NCBI GenBank assembly: GCA_016762995.1
Contig: JAESUT010000139.1
Span: 1 to 31,201 of the forward strand
Reading direction: 5' to 3'
DNA from: Gammaproteobacteria bacterium
Lineage (GTDB): Bacteria > Pseudomonadota > Gammaproteobacteria > Pseudomonadales > Pseudohongiellaceae
Length of the DNA stretch: 31,201 nt
The translations under genes were made by a program, and so were the position numbers. Shown here piece after piece: positions 15,737 to 22,380 of this stretch; positions within the stretch are counted from its first letter, which is position 1, and the number at the start of each line of letters is the position of its first letter. The notes beneath the pieces are model-generated. The model saw only the letters and a program-made list of their open reading frames with translations, did no database searches and was not told the DNA's origin.

Positions 15737-17011
15737 ATGCATCGAATTATCTACAGTGCCATTTTCTATCTTGCACTGCCTGTGATTTTGCTTCGTCTGC
15801 TGATTCGGTCTGTGAAAGTACCGGCCTATAGGAAGCGCATTGCTGAGCGCTTTGCCCTACAGTCGATGCCCCTAGGGTTTGATAAGAATAAGCTTACGCT
15901 CTGGATCCACGCGGTTTCGGTGGGTGAGACAGCCGCATCCGCGCCGTTGGTAGCAGAACTACAGCGTGCCTATCCAGACGCTCAAATTGTTATGACTACC
16001 ATGACACCCACCGGTTCAGACCGGGTTCGCATGCTTTTCGGCGAGTCAGTGATGCACGCCTACATTCCTTATGACCTACCGGGTGCCTGTAATCGATTCC
16101 TTGATAAATACCGGCCAAGTCTTTTAATCCTTATGGAGACAGAGCTGTGGCCAAATTTAGTACATTCCTGCCATCGTCGAGGTGTCAAACTGTTGTTAGC
16201 GAATGGCCGGTTATCGGAAAAATCGGCGACAGGATATGGCAGATTCGCGACATTCACTCGCAGCCTTCTAGAGAAGATTGATAGCATAGCGGCTCAAGCG
16301 GCGCCGGATGCACAGCGATTCATCGATCTCGGGGCCAATCCAAAACAGGTAGAAGTTACAGGAAGCTTGAAGTTCTTAGTTGATGTGCATGGACAAAAAA
16401 AATCAGCGTACTTCTGTGCAATCAAAAATACCTTGCGGCCTGTTTTGGTGGCAGCTAGTACACGAGAGGGCGAGGAAGAAAAAGTGCTAGCCGCGTTCAA
16501 AAAATGTGTTGTTAAAACGCCTTCTCTACTTCTGATATTAATTCCCCGCCATCCTGAACGATTCGCTAGGGCGAGAAAGTTAAGTGAGGACGAAGGCTTC
16601 ACTACAGTGAAGCGCAGTGACGGAGCAGTAGAGCCTAACATTCAAGTTGTGATTGGCGATAGCATGGGTGAAATGCTGGACTACTATAGTGTTGGGACGA
16701 TTGCCTTCGTTGGTGGAAGCCTCGTCGATACCGGTTGTCAGAATGTTCTCGAGCCAGCGGCGTTGGGCGTACCAATTTTAGTAGGACCCTCACAATATAA
16801 TTTCGCGACGATCTGCAAACAACTGGAACACTCTGGAGGGCTAAAGACTGTAAAGAACGAATTGGAGCTAGCCCAGAGCATTTCTGCACTAATAGCAGAC
16901 GACAAGGCACGGCAGAATATGGGCGAGCGAGCAAAACAGCTAGTAAGAGAGAATCAGAATGCCTTGCCCGCACTGATGAAGCTGGTGGAGCCTCTTATTC
17001 AAAAAGTCTAA
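15737..17011 (+). CDS. waaA: 3-deoxy-D-manno-octulosonic acid (Kdo) transferase
   Basis: WaaA adds Kdo from CMP-Kdo to lipid IVA, the step before secondary acylation and heptosylation. An N-terminal membrane anchor (about 4-22) is followed by the GT30 domain with WIHAVSVGE64 (catalytic Glu), TTMTPTGSDRV, and P..LILMETELWPN (about 129-141). The C-terminal half carries RHPERF, FVGGSLVDTGCQNVLEPAALGVP and a GPSQYNF motif. Its 424 residues are the usual length. The ATG at 15737 has only a weak AGG upstream. It converges with pepQ 9 nt downstream. Confidence 0.96.
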   Translation: MHRIIYSAIFYLALPVILLRLLIRSVKVPAYRKRIAERFALQSMPLGFDKNKLTLWIHAVSVGETAASAPLVAELQRAYPDAQIVMTTMTPTGSDRVRMLFGESVMHAYIPYDLPGACNRFLDKYRPSLLILMETELWPNLVHSCHRRGVKLLLANGRLSEKSATGYGRFATFTRSLLEKIDSIAAQAAPDAQRFIDLGANPKQVEVTGSLKFLVDVHGQKKSAYFCAIKNTLRPVLVAASTREGEEEKVLAAFKKCVVKTPSLLLILIPRHPERFARARKLSEDEGFTTVKRSDGAVEPNIQVVIGDSMGEMLDYYSVGTIAFVGGSLVDTGCQNVLEPAALGVPILVGPSQYNFATICKQLEHSGGLKTVKNELELAQSISALIADDKARQNMGERAKQLVRENQNALPALMKLVEPLIQKV

Positions 17012-17018
17012 TGACTTT
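17003..17018. terminator. Possible weak bidirectional terminator between waaA and pepQ
   Basis: The hairpin AAAGTC-TAAT-GACTTT covers the waaA stop codon and ends just before the pepQ stop. On the minus strand it is followed by TT, extending the T-run of the arm to five. The stem is only 6 bp with little GC, so efficiency is doubtful. Confidence 0.25.
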
Positions 17019-17020
17019 CT

Positions 17021-18355
17021 CTATTCAAATTGGCGTGTCAGGTTTTCAGAACCACTGGATGTCACACGAATATTGTCCTCGATGCGAATCCCTCCACAGG
17101 GATAGAGTTCGTCGACTGCATTCCAGTTTATCAATTTTCCTCGATCTGAGCCGCGTTCCGCTTCCAGAATAAGCGGGATGAAGTACAAACCCGGCTCTAT
17201 TGTAAAGACCATATCGGTTTCCATCACGCGTGTATTTCTCAGTGCCGGAGAATGTTCTGGCGGAGGCAATATGGCCCCACTAATATCAAACTGATGTCCA
17301 CCTACATCGTGTACCTGAATTCCTAACAGATGTCCCACGCCGTGAGGCATAAATAGTTGAGGAATATTACGCTCTACTAAATCTTCCACTTTCCCTTTAC
17401 AGATATTGTGATCAATCAGGATCCCAGCAATTTTTGTTAATGTCGACGCATGTAATGACTGGTAGGTTTTTCCAGGCCTTACCTCGTCCACTAGCGCGAG
17501 CTCTAATGTCTCCATAGCAGTAAGGAGAGATCGAAATTTAGGGTGAGTGTCTTCACTTACCGAAGTGCGGGTTATGTCCGAACCATAGGCTTTTACGCGG
17601 CAGCCTGCATCAATTAAGAGAACCTGCCCCTTGTTCGTGTTGGTCTTGCGTTTGAACTGATAATGCAATATCGCAGACTTCTCGTTGAGTGCCACGATAT
17701 TTGTATAAGGGCATTCGTCCTCTAGATTCTGTGTGGCCAGCAGAAAGGCCATGTGGATCGCATATTCACTGCCTCCTCCTAAGAAACACGTCTTAGCAGC
17801 AGCATGTCCGACAAGGGCTAGCTGATTAGCAGCACGCAGCTGTTCGAGTTCATAGCCTGTTTTCACGGCTCGCGAGAAATCCAGATAGCTTAGTAGTTTT
17901 TTAGGGTTAATCAGTGCTTTATCAATGCAGAGGGAGTCGGCGATGTCGGCATGTCCCCCGATGTAGGCAACATCTGATACCGAACGCTGCTTTAGCTGGA
18001 CGATGAGTTCATCCAAACTGCTCAATCTAACGATAGAGAGCGCGTCTTCCCACTCGGGTTCTAAGTCTATGCTCTGTTCGTACCAGAAATCACTGGGCAC
18101 GACCTGGAAATAGACGGGCTTCTCGTCGGGCCGAAAATAGATGAATTGGTTGGGTCGGTTTACCGGTATCCAGTGCAGCAGATGCCCGTAAGCTTGAAAT
18201 GTAACTCCTCGATCATCCCCATAATAGTGTTGTTCCGAGCCGCTATGCACCAATACTGCCGCCAGTGGGGGATTCTCGTTGGCGGCGTATTGCAGGGCGT
18301 CAGCGTAGGTGCGAGTAAGTGTAGCTATATGGTTGGCATAATTGTCTATGGTCAA
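17021..18355 (-). CDS. pepQ: Xaa-Pro dipeptidase
   Basis: This is a cytosolic binuclear-metal pita-bread peptidase cleaving Xaa-Pro dipeptides. The N-terminal creatinase-like domain spans about 1-160, with the conserved NHIATL start and HYYGDDRGVTF. The five metal ligands are visible: D249 and D260 (LLID-AGCRVKAYGS-D), H338 (MPHGVGH), E387 (FTIEPGLYF) and E426 (GIRIEDN). Its 444 residues match the E. coli length. The start is TTG at 18355, backed by AGGGG 7 nt upstream and by alignment of the N-terminus. It is divergent from the MAPEG gene and has no evident functional tie to the LPS genes. Confidence 0.95.
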   Translation of the reverse strand: MTIDNYANHIATLTRTYADALQYAANENPPLAAVLVHSGSEQHYYGDDRGVTFQAYGHLLHWIPVNRPNQFIYFRPDEKPVYFQVVPSDFWYEQSIDLEPEWEDALSIVRLSSLDELIVQLKQRSVSDVAYIGGHADIADSLCIDKALINPKKLLSYLDFSRAVKTGYELEQLRAANQLALVGHAAAKTCFLGGGSEYAIHMAFLLATQNLEDECPYTNIVALNEKSAILHYQFKRKTNTNKGQVLLIDAGCRVKAYGSDITRTSVSEDTHPKFRSLLTAMETLELALVDEVRPGKTYQSLHASTLTKIAGILIDHNICKGKVEDLVERNIPQLFMPHGVGHLLGIQVHDVGGHQFDISGAILPPPEHSPALRNTRVMETDMVFTIEPGLYFIPLILEAERGSDRGKLINWNAVDELYPCGGIRIEDNIRVTSSGSENLTRQFE

Positions 18356-18362
18356 GTCCGTG

Positions 18363-18367
18363 CCCCT
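18363..18367 (-). promoter_or_regulatory. Ribosome binding site deciding the TTG start of pepQ
   Basis: AGGGG on the minus strand, 7 nt before the TTG at 18355. No in-frame ATG or GTG fits the conserved N-terminus. Confidence 0.5.
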
Positions 18368-18458
18368 GAGTGCTGTTTAATGCGATGAGTTGGAATTATA
18401 CTGTGGATTGACCGTGAACAGACAGAGGTCGTTATCGTGACTTGAAGAGGAGGGTAAG

Positions 18459-18860
18459 ATGCTATACGCAATGTTTATGCTGGTTATTCTAACTACAGTA
18501 ATAATGGTGCTCACGGCTCGCGTGAGAATTAGATCTGTACAGAGTGGTAAGGTGCCAGAGAGTTATTACCGTTTAATGGAAGGACACGATATCCCAGATT
18601 TCGTCGCCAAGACGACGCGTAATTTTAATAATTTATTCGAAGTACCGACACTGTTTTATGCAGGTGGTGCCGTGTACCTAGCATTGGATCAGACGGGGCA
18701 ACTACCTGTAATTAGTGCGTGGGTTTTCGTCGCTGCGCGAGTGCTGCATAGCATAATTCACTTGAGCTATAACAACGTGTTGCACAGACTCATCATTTTT
18801 GCCATTGGCAATCTTTCTGTTCTAGTTATGTGGCTGGGTATAGTTAATGCCGCTGGATAG
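18459..18860 (+). CDS. MAPEG family membrane protein
   Basis: This 133-residue inner-membrane protein has four predicted helices (about 3-20, 62-77, 86-102, 110-130). The motif NNLFEVPTLFYAGG (about 58-71) and the late RVLHSIIHLSYNNVLHR are hallmarks of bacterial MAPEG proteins (membrane-associated eicosanoid/glutathione metabolism family). Activity in bacteria is poorly known and may involve glutathione conjugation or peroxidase. The ATG has a strong GAGGAGGG 4 nt upstream. It is divergent from pepQ, and the DUF1330 gene follows after 68 nt. Confidence 0.88.
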   Translation: MLYAMFMLVILTTVIMVLTARVRIRSVQSGKVPESYYRLMEGHDIPDFVAKTTRNFNNLFEVPTLFYAGGAVYLALDQTGQLPVISAWVFVAARVLHSIIHLSYNNVLHRLIIFAIGNLSVLVMWLGIVNAAG

Positions 18861-18928
18861 TATTCGTGGCGGGTCTTTATAAAATAGAAACTAGATTGAA
18901 CTTAGTTTGAAACGATAGGGAGAAAAAA

Positions 18929-19243
18929 ATGTCTGACGTAGAAGTCTATATGATAGCCAATCTTGTAGTTGAGGATGCAAGTGAATACCGTAAGTATGAA
19001 AAGGGTTTCTTTCCACTATTGAAAAAATTTGGCGGCGAATTTGTGACCTTCGACGACAACCATGAAAATCTTGAAGGAGAGTCTCCATTAGAAGGTCGCG
19101 TCATTATATTCAAATTTCCCTCTGAAAAACTCGCCAAGCAATGGTACAACGATGACGAATATCAGGCTCTTTCTGAATTTCGCCGTGCTGGTACGAAGTT
19201 GAAGAGCATTACGCTGGTTCATGGGTTGCCGCCAAGGGCATAG
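18929..19243 (+). CDS. DUF1330 (dimeric alpha-beta barrel) protein
   Basis: This small cytosolic protein of 104 residues has the ferredoxin-like DUF1330 pattern: a first strand YMIANLVVED, then YRKYEKGFFPLLKKFGGEFVTFDD, then EGRVIIFKFPSEKLAKQWYNDDEYQ, and a C-terminal strand SITLVHG. The function of the family is unknown. The fold is shared with stress-responsive and heme-degrading barrels. The ATG has GGGAG 6-7 nt upstream. It follows the MAPEG gene in the same direction, but its own promoter cannot be excluded. Confidence 0.85.
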   Translation: MSDVEVYMIANLVVEDASEYRKYEKGFFPLLKKFGGEFVTFDDNHENLEGESPLEGRVIIFKFPSEKLAKQWYNDDEYQALSEFRRAGTKLKSITLVHGLPPRA

Positions 19244-19332
19244 AATTTTGTATTGTGCAGCTAATAAGCAGATTTTTATTTTCGGCTAGGCGTTTGTAAT
19301 TGAAGAATGGATATTACGCGGAGAACTGAGTC

Positions 19333-19662
19333 ATGATTCGATCGACTACACCAACATTGCAGGGTAAAGAAATTACCGACTATCTAGGCGTTGTAGTGGG
19401 TGAGGCAATTCTAGGAGCTAATATATTCAAGGATATATTCGGCGCCATACGCGATATAGTGGGCGGGCGTGCCGGCGCTTATGAAGAAGAGATGGGTCGT
19501 GCGCGGGACATTGCATTTATGGAATTGGAAGATGAGGCAAGGGCGTTGGGTGCCAATGCTATAGTTGGGATCGATTTGGACTACGAGGTTATCGGTTCTA
19601 AAGGAAGCATGATGATGGTAAGCGTCAGCGGTACGGCGGTGCGAATAAAAGAGATTGAATAA
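19333..19662 (+). CDS. YbjQ/UPF0145 family protein
   Basis: This 109-residue protein is of the YbjQ-like pentamer family, once annotated as heavy-metal binding. Conserved parts are visible: TTTPTL-like start ([11 protein letters not shown]), [18 protein letters not shown], the [42 protein letters not shown] core (about 45-86) and a C-terminal [11 protein letters not shown] strand. The biochemical role is not established. It is followed directly by a set of inverted repeats. Confidence 0.9.
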   Translation: MIRSTTPTLQGKEITDYLGVVVGEAILGANIFKDIFGAIRDIVGGRAGAYEEEMGRARDIAFMELEDEARALGANAIVGIDLDYEVIGSKGSMMMVSVSGTAVRIKEIE

Positions 19663-19738
19663 GTTGCACAAGGATGTGCAACCATTGCCCGTTAAGGGCA
19701 ATGCGAGTGTACAAAAGACAAGCAAAATGACATTTTGC
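19663..19738. repeat. Three successive perfect inverted repeats downstream of the YbjQ gene
   Basis: Hairpin 1 is GTTGCACA-AGGA-TGTGCAAC (19663-19682). Hairpin 2 begins at the next base, CATTGCCC-GTTAA-GGGCAATG (19683-19703). A third palindrome, GCAAAATG-A-CATTTTGC, follows at 19722-19738. All arms are 8 bp without mismatch. No T-run follows the first two, so they are not classical terminators. They could be RNA 3'-end stabilisers, protein-binding sites or remnants of a mobile element. Confidence 0.75.
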
Positions 19739-19870
19739 GCTAGCTTTTGGCGCATGACATACCGAAAAGCCATGGATGGTTTTTTAGTATTGAATAGATA
19801 GTCGATTGGCGAGAAGTTAGATGCTGTCCTAAACTAGGGAGAACCTACTGAGCAGTTAAGGATAACGCCA
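19704..19870 (+). promoter_or_regulatory. Upstream region of the acyltransferase-ACP-exporter cassette
   Basis: Besides the third palindrome, it holds a weak hairpin ending in six Ts (about 19762-19788), a possible terminator for the YbjQ gene. A weak promoter candidate follows: TTGGCG at 19806, 18 nt spacer, TAAACT at 19830. AAGGA at 19858-19862 is the ribosome site for the GTG at 19871. Confidence 0.25.
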
Positions 19871-20791
19871 GTGACTTATTCCGTATTTCAGCACGAGTAT
19901 CCGATTCTACATGAATCACTAAATCTCTTTATCGAGAAGTTACGTCCGAACGCAGAGCAAAAATTTCAATCGCTGACTCAGGCACTTTTTGAGAGGCCCA
20001 CTCTCAACGACGAAGATCAGATCGCTTACGCTTTCCGGCAGCCGGTCAAGATTGTCAACACCCTCCTCGCTAAGAACAGGCTTCACAATGGTCGGTTCGA
20101 GCAGAGGCGGAACAAAATCGAGCGGGCCTCACTCGTCCAACGCTACTGTAAAGATTTTGAAATACCACAGCGCGAAGATTATTTAGAGTTACTAAGAAAA
20201 GATGGGCGCTCACGTATCGTCGCCTCGTTCCACTGTGGTGACTTTTTGTACGGATCAGCTAGCCTATTCGGTCTCGAAAGCAACAAGCGAAGAAAATATG
20301 TCCTAAGCCTGAATAGGAATAGCATTGCTTGCTATTCAAATTTGGCTGCAGGCTTCGGTCACAAGGCTTCAGGACCGGAGTGTGAACTATTACTTTGTGA
20401 AACCGATTCGGCAGGGCTCTCCCAAATACTTCGGGCGGGGAATGCCTCATTACTTCTTTTCTGCGATGTCCCACCAGGGCTCAATCAAACTATCGAAGTG
20501 AATTTTCTTAACCGGCATGCTCGGTTCTCAATAGGTCCTGCAATCCTTGCTCTCGTTAACAGAGTGCCATTACTACCTCTCATCAACTACTCAGCTGGCA
20601 GTTCTAGTTACCTGAAGTTAGGTTCTCAGATTGAGCCAGAACTCTTTCCCTCGGAAACACTTCGAATGGGAGCGAAGAGGATTACGCAGGACTTGGTATC
20701 GTTCTTTGAGTCCGTATTTCTTGAGAATCCAGAGCAGTGGAGGTTTCTTCCGTTGTTGCCATGCTATTTCGCCAAGCCTAGAGAAGGGTAA
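19871..20791 (+). CDS. LpxL-superfamily (lysophospholipid-type) acyltransferase, atypical
   Basis: This 306-residue protein resembles the LABLAT/LpxL acyltransferase fold. Its core SRIVASFHCGDFLYG (about 116-130) corresponds to the active-site strand and His. The later LLLFCDVPPG and VNFLNRHARFSIGPAILALVNRVPLLPL parallel the LpxL segments DQD, VPFFG and the lipid-facing helix. Instead of HX4(D/E) it has HCGDFL, with Asp at +3, so catalysis may differ. It lacks the N-terminal membrane anchor of LpxL. The start is GTG with AAGGA 8 nt upstream. It is followed after 34 nt by an acyl carrier protein, the expected donor, and then by exporter genes. The acceptor is unknown, and a peptide cargo is inferred from context. 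Confidence 0.75.
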   Translation: MTYSVFQHEYPILHESLNLFIEKLRPNAEQKFQSLTQALFERPTLNDEDQIAYAFRQPVKIVNTLLAKNRLHNGRFEQRRNKIERASLVQRYCKDFEIPQREDYLELLRKDGRSRIVASFHCGDFLYGSASLFGLESNKRRKYVLSLNRNSIACYSNLAAGFGHKASGPECELLLCETDSAGLSQILRAGNASLLLFCDVPPGLNQTIEVNFLNRHARFSIGPAILALVNRVPLLPLINYSAGSSSYLKLGSQIEPELFPSETLRMGAKRITQDLVSFFESVFLENPEQWRFLPLLPCYFAKPREG

Positions 20792-20825
20792 ATTTGCCTG
20801 CGTTAGGCACTGATGGAATCGTAAA

Positions 20826-21107
20826 ATGTTACAGATCAAAAATGACAAAAACTCTGGTATGAGTTTCGAAGCAGATAAATATCCTGAGACATGTGTTATG
20901 AAATGCCTAGCAAAGCATTGCGATGGGAAGATATTAGATCAAAAAACAGCCTTGAGTGAACTTAACCTAGACTCACTCGATCTAATGGAAAGTCTCTTCG
21001 AATTAGAAAATTACTACGGGAAGACATTGAGTAATGCTGAGCTAGCATCACTAGCCACGGTTGAGGATGTAGTGAAGACCTTCTGCTCATCTACTACTCA
21101 GACATAA
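20826..21107 (+). CDS. Acyl carrier protein (phosphopantetheine-binding)
   Basis: This 93-residue protein has the ACP four-helix pattern. The attachment site is S50 in LNLDSLDLMESLFELENYYG, followed by the helix-III region ATVEDVVKTF. It is distinct from a housekeeping AcpP: it has an N-terminal extension of about 15 residues and several Cys, and it stands away from fab genes. It probably carries the acyl group used by the acyltransferase just upstream. The HlyD-type gene follows 10 nt downstream. Confidence 0.87.
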   Translation: MLQIKNDKNSGMSFEADKYPETCVMKCLAKHCDGKILDQKTALSELNLDSLDLMESLFELENYYGKTLSNAELASLATVEDVVKTFCSSTTQT

Positions 21108-21117
21108 GACGAATCTA

Positions 21118-22380
21118 ATGATGGCACAGAATTCAAACAATTTATTTCGTGAAAGGGCGGTCGCTCATAAAATAATGGGCCCGCCGTCCGCACCGGTAAT
21201 TACTTTCGTAAGTCATTTTAAGTTGCAACTAATTTTGTGGGTAGTCTTACTGCTTGTCGCTACATATCTACTAACTAAAACGACTTACAAGGAAACTGTA
21301 GCGGCTCTTGGAGTATTAGAGCCTATCCAAGATGTTCAGAAAATTGTCTCTCCCGTTGCGGCGAGAGTCGAGAAAATTCATGTTAGCCAGGGCGAAAGAG
21401 TCGAGAGAGGCGACATACTCGCATCGCTTTCCACTGGAATCTATAACGGACAGGGGATTTCTGTTGTTCAGGAAAACATACAGGCGCTGCAAATTGATAG
21501 AGAACTGTTGGTTAAGAAGTTCGATGTCCAGCAAATGGTGGAGCGACAGTCTAGGCATTGGAGCAGGCTGGCAGCCCTGAATGTTCAGAATAGTAAGCTA
21601 AGCCTTGAAGAGGAAGCGCAGTTGTTGGTAGCTCGAACACAGTTGAGCGATCAGAACTTGCAGGCAGTTTCGACGCTGCTGGAGTCGGGAAATAGCTCGG
21701 CTCGAGAATTTGATCAACAGCATCAGGTACACCTAGAGCTGCTCGGTCGTAGACAGGCGCTTTCACAAAGGCTGTTGCAATACGATTATGAATTAAATTC
21801 TCTTAACAACACCGAGCAACTCGCGAAGCTCGATTCCGAACAGGCCAGCCTGCAGGTTCAACGAGAGTTGCAGGGAATTGACCAGGAGATAACGAGACTA
21901 AGTAACCAAGCGTTATTCACGGTTATTGCCGAGGGGCCGGGTATTGTAGCGGCAGTGGGATTAGTCAGGGGAAAATCGGTATTGCCTAATCAGCCGCTAT
22001 TCTTTATTAACCCACTCAAGACCGAGCTACGGGCCACACTTTACGTGTCTGCGGCTGTTCAGGCAAAGCTAGTAGTGGGGCAGTCTGTTTTGCTTCGATA
22101 CGATGCATTCGATTTTAGGTTGTACGGCAGACAAGAGGCTACGGTGGTTGCCATTGGAAAGGCTAGGCTGGACCCGAGGGAAACTACCTTGCCGATCATC
22201 GGTATTAACGAGCCAGTGTTTAAGGTAATCGCCGAGTTGCATGAATCTACGATACAGGGAGATTCGCTGTATAAGTTACAGAGCGGAACGACGTTCATGG
22301 CCGATTTTGTCCTCTGGGAAATGTCACTTATGCAGTTCATCTTCAGGCCAATCCTCGGCCTGCAGGGTAAGGTGACATGA
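21118..22380 (+). CDS. HlyD-family periplasmic adaptor (membrane fusion protein)
   Basis: This 420-residue adaptor would link the ABC exporter to a TolC-type outer-membrane channel. It has a short cytosolic N-terminus, one membrane helix (about 36-54), a lipoyl half-motif VSPVAARVEKIHVSQGERVERGDILA (about 78-104), a long alpha-helical hairpin (about 115-260) and the second lipoyl half plus beta-barrel (VIAEGPGIVAAVGLVRGKSV and onward). The layout resembles the adaptors of colicin V/RaxA-type bacteriocin exporters. It overlaps the ABC gene by 4 nt (ATGA), which implies translational coupling. No outer-membrane channel gene is nearby. Confidence 0.9.
   Translation: MMAQNSNNLFRERAVAHKIMGPPSAPVITFVSHFKLQLILWVVLLLVATYLLTKTTYKETVAALGVLEPIQDVQKIVSPVAARVEKIHVSQGERVERGDILASLSTGIYNGQGISVVQENIQALQIDRELLVKKFDVQQMVERQSRHWSRLAALNVQNSKLSLEEEAQLLVARTQLSDQNLQAVSTLLESGNSSAREFDQQHQVHLELLGRRQALSQRLLQYDYELNSLNNTEQLAKLDSEQASLQVQRELQGIDQEITRLSNQALFTVIAEGPGIVAAVGLVRGKSVLPNQPLFFINPLKTELRATLYVSAAVQAKLVVGQSVLLRYDAFDFRLYGRQEATVVAIGKARLDPRETTLPIIGINEPVFKVIAELHESTIQGDSLYKLQSGTTFMADFVLWEMSLMQFIFRPILGLQGKVT

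Noticed and set aside
19663..19703. Calling the tandem hairpins REP elements of the RAYT-like protein
   Set aside because: They differ from each other and lack the usual conserved tetranucleotide before the stem; no second copies were found by eye in the window.
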